Assembly: GCA_030595015.1 (NCBI GenBank)
Contig: JAUVDZ010000004.1
Location: 1-22,639, forward strand
Origin: Candidatus Peregrinibacteria bacterium
Lineage (GTDB): Bacteria > Patescibacteriota > Gracilibacteria > UBA1369 > PNNO01
Direction of reading: 5' to 3'
DNA length: 22,639 nucleotides
In this document: one piece after another, positions 1 through 8,662 of the stretch
Layout: every line of letters starts with the position of its first letter
Numbering within the stretch: position 1 is the stretch's first letter
The notes under the pieces: model-generated
The model's database searches: none
The model's input: only the letters and a program-made list of their open reading frames with translations
Told to the model about the DNA's origin: nothing
Made by a program: the position numbers and the translations under genes

Positions 1-10
1 TTTCATAGAG

Positions 11-39
11 GAAAATTAATTGTACGAAGTATACAATTA
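11..39 (-). terminator. Weak stem-loop after the DUF1622 gene
   Basis: An 8-bp inverted repeat (TAATTGTA / TACAATTA, 7-nt loop) lies 35 bases past the stop of the minus-strand DUF1622 gene. On the minus strand it is followed by ATTTTCC. The stem is AT-rich and the T run short, so it may be a weak intrinsic terminator or chance. Confidence 0.3.
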
Positions 40-73
40 GTAATTATAGGTGATTTATAAAAAATTTCCAATT

Positions 74-427
74 TTATTTTTTCTCAAGTGCCTTGTCTAG
101 AGTTTTTTTAGGCATATGAGTGATTTCAAAATTTAAGAAGAATGCCAGTAGAGTCCTAAGTAAAACAAGAACCACTAAAATAATAATATCGTTTAGACTT
201 GGGCTTAAAAACGTTTCAATAATGTCACGACCGATTATAACTTCAAGACTTAAAACTAAATAATTACTAAGCTCGATTCGAATTTCAGTCATTACAGTTG
301 AAATTCTGATTCTTTTAACCAGGCACCATCCAAACATATAAATAGTTTTGATTACACCTAAAAGAATTATGGCGATTCCCACAATTTCTAGTGCAGTAAC
401 TATGTAGTTTAAAGCTGTTTCGAACAT
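74..427 (-). CDS. DUF1622 family small membrane protein
   Basis: 117 residues with three hydrophobic segments at about 8-30, 52-66 and 78-102. The stretch SLEVIIGRDIIETFLSPS followed by LRTLLAFFLNFEI matches the conserved core of DUF1622 as I know it: a membrane segment with GxDIIET, then an R in the last helix and a closing E. The family has no established function. The gene lies 30 bases downstream of the cyclase gene on the same strand and may be co-transcribed. It also has a promoter-like box of its own overlapping the cyclase stop codon. The start is the only ATG that includes the first membrane helix. Confidence 0.8.
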   Translation of the reverse strand: MFETALNYIVTALEIVGIAIILLGVIKTIYMFGWCLVKRIRISTVMTEIRIELSNYLVLSLEVIIGRDIIETFLSPSLNDIIILVVLVLLRTLLAFFLNFEITHMPKKTLDKALEKK

Positions 428-451
428 TTATTTTTGTTTTATTTTCATTTT

Positions 452-460
452 ATTATATCA
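452..460 (-). promoter_or_regulatory. Extended -10 box overlapping the cyclase stop codon
   Basis: On the minus strand the cyclase TGA stop (458-460) is followed directly by TATAAT (452-457), giving the extended -10 form TGATATAAT, 24 nt before the DUF1622 ATG. No good -35 is visible. The same TATGATATAAT or TGATATAAT word stands before the GNAT gene and the four-helix membrane protein gene. Confidence 0.4.
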
Positions 461-2518
461 TTTTTTCCTTATTTTAACAACCATTGCACGGTTATTTGGT
501 GCACCTTTTGCAGGTACTTCATAAGGCCCTCTAATAATTTTAAGCTTAGTTCCACCACATTCAATATATTTTTCATAAGTTGGTAAATCCATCAAGAACT
601 CATCACCATCGGCATTGTCTAAAACTCTTGAAATTAAGTTCATTTCATTGGAGATACTAGTATAATCAGCCCCTGCACCTTTTATATCTAAATTTCCATA
701 AACTCCAACAGGGGCTCCAAAGAGTAATCCTGTTCCGCAAGCGAATCTTAAAGGTTTTGGCAATGTTATTTTTAATTTTTTTTCAATTTTTGCGGAAATT
801 TCATCCAAAAGCTTTTGTAGTTTTAATGATGCCTCATAACCTGTTTCAATATAATTAACAAAATCAGGTTCAAGATCTCCAAAAGCATCTCTGCCTTGTT
901 TATCAAAAGGTGCACCTATTAAGATTATTACTTCATCTCCAACAAATTTATCTACTACAACATGGAATTCTTTTTCGATGATTCTTTTTGATTCTGCAAA
1001 GAATTCACTCATTATTTCTGATAATGCATTTTTTTTATGAGGATACATCTCTGCAACTTCAGTCATTGTTTGGCTATAATCATCAATATCAGCATAAAGA
1101 ACGCCGAAATCATGCTCTGTAGGTTCTTCTTCTAAATTATCATCAATTTTTAGATCAGCTGGTAATAATCCAACATTAGATATATGAGAATCACGTTGAT
1201 TTTCTCTCCATTGCACAATTCCTGCAAAGAATGAAACTGCTTCTTGAATTATGATTTCTCTATTTTCATCTAATGGGTCAAAAATAATTTCACCAACTAC
1301 ATATTCACCTTCTTCATCTTTATATATAATTTCAAATGATTCTCCGTGAATCTCTGATTCATTAATATCATCAAGAATTTTTGCTTCTTTGCCGTTTACT
1401 TCAACAACAAGTGGAGATTCATGAACCCCAGGCTTTCTATCACAGGTAATTATAAAAGGACGCTCAATAATTTGACTTGAATACTCACTTAATTTAGTAA
1501 AAACAGCTGGCCAATGATGAGGTTTGAGTTTTTTTTGAATTTCTCTTTTCTTTTTATCAATTAGTTTTTTGATATCCTCTTTTAATCTGTCGTTTAAGAA
1601 TGTATCCATCATTGCACTAACACTCGAACACTTTGATTTAACTAATTTATGAACACCTTCATCTTCAAACTCATATTCAATATAGCCAAATTCTTCTTCA
1701 CCAAAGCTTAATTTATAAACTAATTTGCAACCACCAGTATTTGTTGGAATTTCTATGTATTCAACTTCTAAATCTCCTCGTTCATCTTCATATTTAATCC
1801 ATCTTAAAATATTAGGATCTGCATTTTTTAGTTCTTCTTTTGTTAAAGCTTTCTGAACATCTGCGTAAGGATTTTTCTTTAATCGATTTTGTCTTTTAGT
1901 TTGAGGATAATTAAATGCTATCAAATCTTCACTATCAGGTTCTGGGTCGAAATGCAGCAGTCTTACGTTCTTAAATTTTGAAATAATGCTTAATATTTCT
2001 TGAATTTTAGCTAATACAGACTCAATTGGTTTTTCTAATTTAGTTTTTTTTGTTTTATCGATAGCTTTATCTAATGCAGAAGATGCGTCAGCTCTAAAGT
2101 CTCCATCAAGTGCACCTTTTTGTGCTTTATAAACACTAATATTTATTTTATGTAAAATTTCCAATACTTCAGGATTTTTAATTAGATTTAATGCTGTAAT
2201 TTGATTTAATTCAAATTGGAAAAGATCAAATAGATTAAGTTCCCCTCGTTCATAAGCTTCAAGTTGAACTTTGATTTGATTTTTTTCTAATGGAATTGAC
2301 GTGATACTTTTTAAAGCAAATCTAATCATGGCAGTTATGCCTTCTCTTGTGTCAGTTGGAACTGGTTGATTACATAAAATAGCAGCAGTTGCTACACGTT
2401 TTCGAATATTATCGGGTTTCGTTTTTTGTTGATTCCACCATAATAGAGCGAGCTCTTCAGCGCTTTGGATTGAGACTTGATCTTCGCTTGGTAATCTATC
2501 TTTTAGGTGATCTGACAT
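458..2518 (-). CDS. Class III adenylate/guanylate cyclase with a novel N-terminal region
   Basis: 686 residues. The last 220 form a class III nucleotidyl cyclase domain with every catalytic position I expect: metal-binding D477 (YADIDDYS) and D528 (VGDE), adenine-selecting K524 and D618 (ADYT), and transition-state N627 and R631 (NLISR). This pattern predicts an active enzyme making cAMP from ATP; family knowledge, not proof. There is no signal peptide or membrane helix, so it should be cytoplasmic. Residues 1-340 are charged and unrecognised. Residues about 350-447, with a VGEIIFDPLDENREIIIQEA stretch before a helix, look like the end of a GAF-type sensor (inference). TGA is the stop codon. 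It is the first gene of a possible operon with DUF1622 and is divergent from the histidine phosphatase operon. No cAMP receptor is visible in the window. Confidence 0.85.
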   Translation of the reverse strand: MSDHLKDRLPSEDQVSIQSAEELALLWWNQQKTKPDNIRKRVATAAILCNQPVPTDTREGITAMIRFALKSITSIPLEKNQIKVQLEAYERGELNLFDLFQFELNQITALNLIKNPEVLEILHKINISVYKAQKGALDGDFRADASSALDKAIDKTKKTKLEKPIESVLAKIQEILSIISKFKNVRLLHFDPEPDSEDLIAFNYPQTKRQNRLKKNPYADVQKALTKEELKNADPNILRWIKYEDERGDLEVEYIEIPTNTGGCKLVYKLSFGEEEFGYIEYEFEDEGVHKLVKSKCSSVSAMMDTFLNDRLKEDIKKLIDKKKREIQKKLKPHHWPAVFTKLSEYSSQIIERPFIITCDRKPGVHESPLVVEVNGKEAKILDDINESEIHGESFEIIYKDEEGEYVVGEIIFDPLDENREIIIQEAVSFFAGIVQWRENQRDSHISNVGLLPADLKIDDNLEEEPTEHDFGVLYADIDDYSQTMTEVAEMYPHKKNALSEIMSEFFAESKRIIEKEFHVVVDKFVGDEVIILIGAPFDKQGRDAFGDLEPDFVNYIETGYEASLKLQKLLDEISAKIEKKLKITLPKPLRFACGTGLLFGAPVGVYGNLDIKGAGADYTSISNEMNLISRVLDNADGDEFLMDLPTYEKYIECGGTKLKIIRGPYEVPAKGAPNNRAMVVKIRKK

Positions 2519-2540
2519 ATTTATATATTATTGGTTAATT

Positions 2541-2569
2541 AACATACTAAGTTTCGCGATAAATTGCAA
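2541..2569 (-). promoter_or_regulatory. Candidate sigma-70 type promoter of the cyclase gene
   Basis: Minus strand: TTGCAA (2564-2569), 17-bp spacer, TATGTT (2541-2546), 22 nt before the ATG. It sits in the 90-bp divergent region shared with the phosphatase operon. Confidence 0.4.
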
Positions 2570-2573
2570 TATA

Positions 2574-2582
2574 TGTTAAAAT
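2574..2582 (+). promoter_or_regulatory. Candidate extended -10 of the phosphatase-endoQ-helicase operon
   Basis: TGTTAAAAT gives an extended -10 (TG, one base, TAAAAT) 26 nt before the ATG of the first gene. No clear -35 and no Shine-Dalgarno sequence. Confidence 0.35.
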
Positions 2583-2608
2583 TTTGATGCGCACTTAACG
2601 ACACGAAA

Positions 2609-3217
2609 ATGCTAAACAAAACTATCTATTTATTACGACATTCGCAGTCAGTTTATAATCAAATTGGCATAATACAGGGCAGTGTAGATACTCCTTTATC
2701 AAAAGAGGGAAGAGATGAGGTTAAAAAAATGGCAAAAGTATTTAAAAAGTTTGAATTAAAAAATATTGTTCATTCGCCTTTAGAACGTGCAAAACAAACT
2801 GCATCGTTTATTAACGAGCAATTGAACCTGCCAATGACAGTTAAAGAAGATTTAAAAGAAATGGATTTTGGTGAATGGAGCGCTGAAGCAAAAGTTGAAC
2901 ATTGGGATCAATATAGAAGTGAGTTTTTTGGAAGCGGCAAGCCACCTCCAGGTGGAGAATCAAAAGGTGGTTTATTTAAACGCGTAGTTGAAGCGGTTCA
3001 TGAGATTTGTTTGGAGGTTGATGATGATCCCATATTAATTGTTGCTCATGGCATGGTTAATAGGGTTTTATTGGGCGAATGGTTTACAAATTCAACAGAA
3101 AAAGAAATTCGTCTGTTAAAAATGGGTAATTTAGCATTATATGAAATTGAAGTTAAGTATGATGTTGATCGGATCCTTCCAAAAAAACACAAATATATAG
3201 ATATTTATAACTTGTAG
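2609..3217 (+). CDS. Histidine phosphatase family protein (phosphoglycerate mutase-like)
   Basis: 202 residues, the usual size for a small histidine phosphatase. The phospho-acceptor motif is near the N-terminus as RHSQS (R10, H11), with S replacing the usual G of RHG. Other landmarks: SPLERAKQTA with the phosphate-binding R60, acidic E84 in KEMDFGEW, and the second catalytic histidine in VAHG (H147). These residues suit phosphomonoester hydrolysis; the substrate cannot be told from sequence. No signal peptide, so probably cytoplasmic. It is first in an operon: its TAG is one base from the ATG of the endonuclease Q gene. Whether it shares a pathway with the repair genes is unknown; a phosphatase acting on nucleotides would be one possibility. 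Confidence 0.9.
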   Translation: MLNKTIYLLRHSQSVYNQIGIIQGSVDTPLSKEGRDEVKKMAKVFKKFELKNIVHSPLERAKQTASFINEQLNLPMTVKEDLKEMDFGEWSAEAKVEHWDQYRSEFFGSGKPPPGGESKGGLFKRVVEAVHEICLEVDDDPILIVAHGMVNRVLLGEWFTNSTEKEIRLLKMGNLALYEIEVKYDVDRILPKKHKYIDIYNL

Positions 3218-3218
3218 T

Positions 3219-4505
3219 ATGCCTTTTTTTGCTGATTTACATATTCATTCGAAGTTTTCAATGGCTACAAGTAAGCAAATGAACCTTGAAAGTCTTTATA
3301 GATGGGCGCAGTTGAAAGGTATTCGTGTGATTGGAACTGGTGATTTTACTCATCCTGAATATTTTGTTGAGATTAGTGATAAGTTAGAAGAGGCAGAGCC
3401 TGGTTTGTTTAAATTAAAAAAGAAATATGCTGATGAAATTGATAAAGAGGTGCCGGAATCATGTCGGGCTGAGGTTCGTTTTATGCTTAGTGTAGAGATT
3501 AGTTCGATTTATTCAAAAAATGAAAAATGCAGAAAGGTTCATAATATTGTTTTTGCTCCAGGGCTGAAGGAGGCATCGAAAATTAACCAAAAATTAGGAA
3601 AAATTGGAAATATAAAAAGTGATGGCAGGCCGATCTTAGGGTTAGATAGTAAAAAGTTGTTAGAAATTATTTTGAGTGTGTCTGATAGGTGCTATTTGGT
3701 GCCTGCTCATATTTGGACTCCTCATTTTGCGATGCTTGGCTCTAAATCGGGTTTTGATAGCATTAAAGAGTGTTTTGATGAGCTAAGTGATAAGATTTTT
3801 GCAGTTGAAACCGGGTTGTCGAGCGATCCTCCTATGAATTGGCGATTATCACAGCTCGACAATGTAACTTTGATTTCAAATTCTGATGCACATTCTCCAA
3901 TTAAGTTAGCTCGTGAGTTAAATGTTTTTGATTGTGAGCTCAGTTATGATGAAATGTGGGATGCAATTCGAAAAGGTGATCGTAAGCGATTTTTAGGAAC
4001 GATTGAATTTTTTCCTGAAGAGGGGAAATACCATTATGATGGTCATCGGGTTTGTGAATATAGTTGTGATCCTAAGGAAACTAAGAAAAATAAAGGGCTT
4101 TGTAAAGAATGTGGAAAGCCGGTTATTATAGGAACAATGCATAGAATCGAGGATTTAGCGGATCGGAAAAAAGGGGGGAAGCATGATCGGGCACTTCCGT
4201 ATAGATATTCGATACCTTTATATGAGATAATTAGTGAAGTTTATAAAGTTGGAGTTGGATCAAAGAAAGTATTAAACGAATATCACAATTTGATTAGTCA
4301 ACTTGGAAATGAAATGTACATTTTACTTGAAGCCCCGATTGATGATATTAAAAAAGTAACAGATTTATTTATTGCAGAAGGAATTCAGAGAGTGCGAGAT
4401 GGAAATGTTTCTGTGAAACCGGGATATGATGGAGAATTTGGAGAAATCAGTATATTTAAAGACAATGAAAAGTATGACAACAAGTCACAAATGCAATTAT
4501 TCTGA
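3219..4505 (+). CDS. Endonuclease Q family (PHP-domain) DNA repair nuclease
   Basis: 428 residues, close to the length of archaeal and Bacillus endonuclease Q. The family nicks DNA 5' of deaminated bases (uracil, hypoxanthine, xanthine) and abasic sites. The PHP metal site is visible: H8 and H10 (DLHIHS), D42 and H45 (GDFTH), E93, H108, H164 (PAHIWTP) and D223/H225 (SNSDAHS). A four-Cys zinc site follows (C279, C283, C295, C298), then the family signature GTMHRIEDLADR. The last five residues are QMQLF, which fits the bacterial beta-clamp-binding consensus QxxLF. The start follows the upstream stop by one base, and the end overlaps the helicase start, so the three genes are probably translationally coupled. 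Helicase partnership is inferred from context. Confidence 0.85.
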   Translation: MPFFADLHIHSKFSMATSKQMNLESLYRWAQLKGIRVIGTGDFTHPEYFVEISDKLEEAEPGLFKLKKKYADEIDKEVPESCRAEVRFMLSVEISSIYSKNEKCRKVHNIVFAPGLKEASKINQKLGKIGNIKSDGRPILGLDSKKLLEIILSVSDRCYLVPAHIWTPHFAMLGSKSGFDSIKECFDELSDKIFAVETGLSSDPPMNWRLSQLDNVTLISNSDAHSPIKLARELNVFDCELSYDEMWDAIRKGDRKRFLGTIEFFPEEGKYHYDGHRVCEYSCDPKETKKNKGLCKECGKPVIIGTMHRIEDLADRKKGGKHDRALPYRYSIPLYEIISEVYKVGVGSKKVLNEYHNLISQLGNEMYILLEAPIDDIKKVTDLFIAEGIQRVRDGNVSVKPGYDGEFGEISIFKDNEKYDNKSQMQLF

Positions 4506-6450
4506 ATTGCTGAATGAAAAACAATTAGAAGCGGTTGAAACTCTTGATGGAGCGATGTTAATTGCTGCCGGACCAGGTTCCGGGAAGACCCGAACTATTG
4601 TTTATCGAACGGTTTATATGATTAATGAGCAGGGAATTGATCCAAAGGAAATTTTATTGATAACTTTTACTAAAAAAGCAGCTATTGAGATGCGGGAAAG
4701 GCTTTCAGAGTTGCTGGATTCTGAGAACTTACCGTTTGTTGGAACTTTTCATTCACTTTGTTTAACAATTTTACGAAATTATTCTTTTAAGATTGGAATT
4801 GAGAAAAATTTTAAGATTTTTGACCCGACTGATCAGATTGAACTGTTGCAAGAGATATTAAAAGGCGCAAAAAAGAAGTCTTTGCAGGATTTGTTAAAGC
4901 GTATAAGTAAGCTGAAAAATGACTTTGTTGCACCGTTGAACGCGCCATTTGATTTGCAGGAAGTTTATAGAGATTACCAGGGTGCACTTAAAGCAAAAAA
5001 TGCAGTGGATTTTGATGATTTAATTGTAAAAACGGTTCGGCTTTTAGAGAAACATTCCGAAGTTTTAGAAATTTTACCTTTTAAATATATTTCAGTTGAT
5101 GAATATCAGGATACAAATAAAGCACAGTATAAATTAGTTAAATTACTTGCTAAACGCAATGGAAATATTTGTGCAATTGGAGATTCGGATCAGGCAATTT
5201 ATGCATTTAGAGGTGCAAATGTTGAAAATTTTTTAAAATTTGGTGAAGATTTTAAAAATATGAAGTTGATTAAGCTAGATAAGAATTATCGCTCAACTCC
5301 GCAGATAATTAAGGCTTCAGAAAAGGTAATTGAGAAAAATGAAAAGAGAATGCAGGGGGATTTATGTGCAGCAGGCGAAGATGGTCCTTTAATTAGTGTT
5401 TGTGAGGCAAATAATGATTATGCTGAGATGGATTATATTACTCAGACTATTGATTTAAAGATGGGAGGACTTTCACGTCAGTCAAAAGAATTAAAACAGA
5501 TTGAAGATGTTAATGAAGTGCGAAAATTTAGTGATTTTGCTGTTTTATTCAGAACTCATTTGCAGGGGAGGGTGCTTGAAGAAGCTTTTTTAAGAAAGGG
5601 GATTCCGTATCAGATTGTTGGAGCAATTCCTTTTTATGATAGAGCAGAAGTGAAAGATTTATTGAGTTATTTAAGATGTATTTATGATCCGAATGATGAA
5701 AATTCAATGAAAAGAGTGATTCGAAAATTTGCAAAAGGAGTTGGAGAGACAACTATAGAAAAAATTAAAAATTATTCGATTGTTTATGAAATTCCTTTTT
5801 ATCAGGCTTGTTTGGAACTTGATACAATTTCATTAACGAATGATGTTAAAAAATCACTTGGTAATTTTATTAAATCGCATGAAAATTTTAGAAATTTTGT
5901 AGTTGAAAATAAACTTTCAGATTTAATTAAATTTGTTTGTGAAAAAATTACTTATTTTGAAATTTATAAAGATAAAAGACGACAGGATAATGTTTTTGAG
6001 CTTATCGGGTATAGTTTGCAATTCGATGATTTACCGCCGTATGAAGGGCTTAAGGCCTTTATTGATGAAACTGCAATGATGCAGGACAAAGATATGTACG
6101 ATCAGAGTAAAAATGTAGTAACTTTAATGACTTTACATGCTTCAAAGGGTCTTGAGTTTCCAATTGTGTTCATTTCCGGAGTTGATGATGGATTAATTCC
6201 ATATGAATTTGATGAAGGAATTAATGAAGAAGAAGAACGTAGACTTTTTTATGTTGGAATGACCCGTGCTGAAAAAGAACTTCATTTAATTTATGCAAAA
6301 GAACGAAATTGGTTTGGTGAAAAAACAGAAATGAAAAAATCGAGGTTTTTGAACGATATTCCTAGTGATTTAGTGCAGGAAAAATTTCAGGAACGTGCAA
6401 TACGTGAGAAGAAAAAAGAAGTTGCTGATGAACAGGAGTCGATGTTTTAA
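4474..6450 (+). CDS. UvrD/PcrA-type superfamily 1 DNA helicase
   Basis: 658 residues from the chosen start. All SF1A motifs are present: Walker A AGPGSGKT (32-39), Ia TFTKKAA, II DEYQD (209-213), III GDSDQAIYAFRG (236-247), IV LDKNYRST, V TLHASKGLEF and VI YVGMTRAEKEL. It should be a 3'-5' DNA translocase of the UvrD/PcrA kind. It is shorter than typical PcrA: after motif VI there is only a charged tail and no room for the C-terminal Tudor-like, RNA-polymerase-binding domain. The tail ends in QESMF, a sliding-clamp-like motif. In-frame ATGs exist at 4426, 4465 and 4474. I chose 4474 because it leaves the usual short lead to the LNEKQLEAV helix and overlaps the endoQ gene by only 32 bases. Its TAA overlaps the stop of the convergent deaminase gene. 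Confidence 0.9.
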   Translation: MTTSHKCNYSELLNEKQLEAVETLDGAMLIAAGPGSGKTRTIVYRTVYMINEQGIDPKEILLITFTKKAAIEMRERLSELLDSENLPFVGTFHSLCLTILRNYSFKIGIEKNFKIFDPTDQIELLQEILKGAKKKSLQDLLKRISKLKNDFVAPLNAPFDLQEVYRDYQGALKAKNAVDFDDLIVKTVRLLEKHSEVLEILPFKYISVDEYQDTNKAQYKLVKLLAKRNGNICAIGDSDQAIYAFRGANVENFLKFGEDFKNMKLIKLDKNYRSTPQIIKASEKVIEKNEKRMQGDLCAAGEDGPLISVCEANNDYAEMDYITQTIDLKMGGLSRQSKELKQIEDVNEVRKFSDFAVLFRTHLQGRVLEEAFLRKGIPYQIVGAIPFYDRAEVKDLLSYLRCIYDPNDENSMKRVIRKFAKGVGETTIEKIKNYSIVYEIPFYQACLELDTISLTNDVKKSLGNFIKSHENFRNFVVENKLSDLIKFVCEKITYFEIYKDKRRQDNVFELIGYSLQFDDLPPYEGLKAFIDETAMMQDKDMYDQSKNVVTLMTLHASKGLEFPIVFISGVDDGLIPYEFDEGINEEEERRLFYVGMTRAEKELHLIYAKERNWFGEKTEMKKSRFLNDIPSDLVQEKFQERAIREKKKEVADEQESMF

Positions 6451-7466
6451 AGACTTCTCAATCCTTCAAACCTAACTAATTCAAGTGCAGTTTGTTCGCC
6501 GAGCATTTCTTTTGCAAGTGGGTCATCATAGTCTGAGTCATAGACCACTTTTGTGATACCTGCGTTGATAATCATTTTTGTGCAGATGCTGCATGGGTGA
6601 GTGTTGCAGTAAAGTGTTCCGCCTTCGATTGTGATGCCGAATTTAGCTGCTTGGGTAATCGCATTTTGTTCAGCATGGGTTCCGCGGCAGATTTCGTGTC
6701 GTTGACCCGATGGAATGCCTAGTTTTTCACGGAGGCAGCCACCTAATTCAGCGCAGTGTTTCATTGTTCGGGGTGCGCCGTTGTATCCTGCAGTTAATTG
6801 TTGGTTGTCTTTTGAAATTACTGATCCGACTTTTCGTCTTAAACAAGTCGATCTTTCAGCCCAGTTAGTTGCATTGCCCATAAATACTTCGTCGAATGTA
6901 GGACGCATTTCACCTGAGAGAATTCCTAAAAAATGATCGATTTTTTTTTCGATTTCTTCCAAAGTTCCTTCATTTATTATCAAAAAGTTCACCATTTCTA
7001 AACATTTCGCTACTTGTTGCCCGTCTTTTGGTTGATCTTTTCCTTTTTCAATGTTGAGTTTTGCCAAAACATCTTCTTTTGTTAATTTATCACCTTCACG
7101 ACCGCGAGATAAAATTCTTTCAACAATTGTTTCTGGTTTTGCACTAATTCCTACTAAATGAAAATCTGGTAAAGCCTGAAGTTCCTTTGCCTCCATTGGA
7201 TTTCGGATTCCATCAATTACATATTTATTGTCTGGATTTGCTTCAATTTCTTTACGTACTTCTCTTGAAAAATGCGCGCTTCCGAATTTTGCACGTAATC
7301 CATTCCCAACTTTTTGTAAATTTTCACGAGTATGTTCTAAATTTTGATCAGTTGCTGCTTTTCTAACAACATCTGATAAAGAAATATAAGTAAAACCTTT
7401 TTCTTTAAGGATATTTGCAAGTTCACCTTTACCGCAGGCAAGGTAGCCGGTTAGTCCAATATGCAT
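6447..7466 (-). CDS. UPF0200-like P-loop kinase fused to dCMP deaminase
   Basis: 339 residues in two domains. Residues 1-180 are a P-loop nucleotide kinase: Walker A GYLACGKG (7-14), and DGIRNPMEAKEL near 85-96, typical of the archaeal UPF0200/dephospho-CoA kinase-like group. Residues 188-339 are a dCMP deaminase with the zinc site H264 and E266 (HAEQNAI) and C292/C295 (PCSIC). The C-terminal domain should convert dCMP to dUMP for thymidylate synthesis. The role of the kinase half is unknown; it may bind or phosphorylate a nucleotide. The upstream MFS gene ends 38 bases before its start, so co-transcription is possible. The stop overlaps the helicase stop by sharing TTA/TAA. Cytoplasmic. Confidence 0.88.
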   Translation of the reverse strand: MHIGLTGYLACGKGELANILKEKGFTYISLSDVVRKAATDQNLEHTRENLQKVGNGLRAKFGSAHFSREVRKEIEANPDNKYVIDGIRNPMEAKELQALPDFHLVGISAKPETIVERILSRGREGDKLTKEDVLAKLNIEKGKDQPKDGQQVAKCLEMVNFLIINEGTLEEIEKKIDHFLGILSGEMRPTFDEVFMGNATNWAERSTCLRRKVGSVISKDNQQLTAGYNGAPRTMKHCAELGGCLREKLGIPSGQRHEICRGTHAEQNAITQAAKFGITIEGGTLYCNTHPCSICTKMIINAGITKVVYDSDYDDPLAKEMLGEQTALELVRFEGLRSL

Positions 7467-7504
7467 AGTCGTTTCTTTTAAAATACAACGCCAGTGTAGT
7501 ACTT

Positions 7505-8659
7505 TTAAGCCTTTTTAAGCAATACTTTTTTATTAAAGTAGAATAACAACAAAAATGCCAGCACTGAAGTTCCACCAGTGATTAGTAATGGCAAATAATA
7601 TCCATAATGTTCTCCTAAGGGTCCAAAAATAAATGAACCTACAGAAATTCCAAGTATTGAAGTTAATGAAATTATACTTGAGTTTCCACCAATCCTTTCA
7701 ATATTGAAAATTTTAACAATTCCATAAAAAATACTAAAAATCATAGCTCCATCACCAACTTCATGAATACATCTGAATATAAAAGATATCCACACATCAC
7801 TTTGAATAGAGAATAAAATATGACCAATCCCAGAAACTAATAATCCAAAATAAAATACATGTTTAGGATCCATTCCTTTTTGTACTTTCCTTCCAAAATA
7901 AATTTCAGAAACAGCTAGAAACACTATTGCTGAAGCTATATAAAGCCCCATCGTCCCTAAATCCAAATTGAAACTATTTTTTAAAAATAAACTATAAGAA
8001 GTCATTTCAGCTCCATAATGCAAACTAAATAAAAATACGATAAACATAAAAAAGAGAACTTCTTTTTTAAAAATGTCACGTTTATATTCAAACAATTTAA
8101 ATTTAAAAGTTTGTGTGATTGGAAGAAATAAGGATCCTATAATTGTAATTGCAAATAGAACAATGATTGCAGTAATAGTTGCTTCAAAACCAAATGTATT
8201 AATTAGATTTCCTCCTACAAAAAGCCCGATAAGAGATAAAAATGATACAATTCCTAAATATTTACCTATTTGAATTGAAGATCTCTTTTCATCAACAACT
8301 TTAAAAGCAATTGAATCAATTGAAAGAGTAAATAAATTTCTACCAAGTCCACCTAAAATAAATGCAAAACCTAATATAAATGCATTATTAAGTGTTAATA
8401 AGCCGGTATAATAAACAATACTTAAAATTAACGCATATAAAATGATTTTTTTTGAACGAATTTTGTCATTTGCAAATCCTGTTGGGAGTGTACTTATAAT
8501 AGATATTAAATTTGCGAGACCTATAAAAATACCTATGTGATAACCTGAAAAACCTTTACCCATTAAGTAAATTGGTAGATATAAACCGAATAATCCATAA
8601 ATGAATGCATGTAGAGCTTTAATGATTGTTGGAATTGCCAGAGAGTTTTTCGTAATCAT
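7505..8659 (-). CDS. MFS transporter, substrate unknown
   Basis: 384 residues, about 11-12 hydrophobic segments spread over the whole length, and the N-terminal pattern of a Major Facilitator: helix 1 with FIYGLFGLYLPIYL, then a loop GKGFSGYHIGIFIGLANL, then the conserved cytoplasmic loop 2-3 with a basic patch (ANDKIRSKK). The gene is AT-rich like its neighbours. It is divergent from the fibronectin-like gene and shares a 58-bp promoter region with it. Located in the cytoplasmic membrane. Nothing in the sequence identifies the substrate; a drug or metabolite exporter is possible. Confidence 0.8.
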   Translation of the reverse strand: MITKNSLAIPTIIKALHAFIYGLFGLYLPIYLMGKGFSGYHIGIFIGLANLISIISTLPTGFANDKIRSKKIILYALILSIVYYTGLLTLNNAFILGFAFILGGLGRNLFTLSIDSIAFKVVDEKRSSIQIGKYLGIVSFLSLIGLFVGGNLINTFGFEATITAIIVLFAITIIGSLFLPITQTFKFKLFEYKRDIFKKEVLFFMFIVFLFSLHYGAEMTSYSLFLKNSFNLDLGTMGLYIASAIVFLAVSEIYFGRKVQKGMDPKHVFYFGLLVSGIGHILFSIQSDVWISFIFRCIHEVGDGAMIFSIFYGIVKIFNIERIGGNSSIISLTSILGISVGSFIFGPLGEHYGYYLPLLITGGTSVLAFLLLFYFNKKVLLKKA

Positions 8660-8662
8660 TGC

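Noticed and set aside
4426..4473. Helicase start at the first ATG (4426)
   Set aside because: It would add 16 residues fully inside the endonuclease Q gene with no family counterpart; 4474 (or 4465) fits better.
458..4505. UGA recoded as glycine (Gracilibacteria/Absconditabacteria code)
   Set aside because: TGA ends the cyclase and endonuclease Q genes at the expected family length, and Trp is encoded by TGG throughout.
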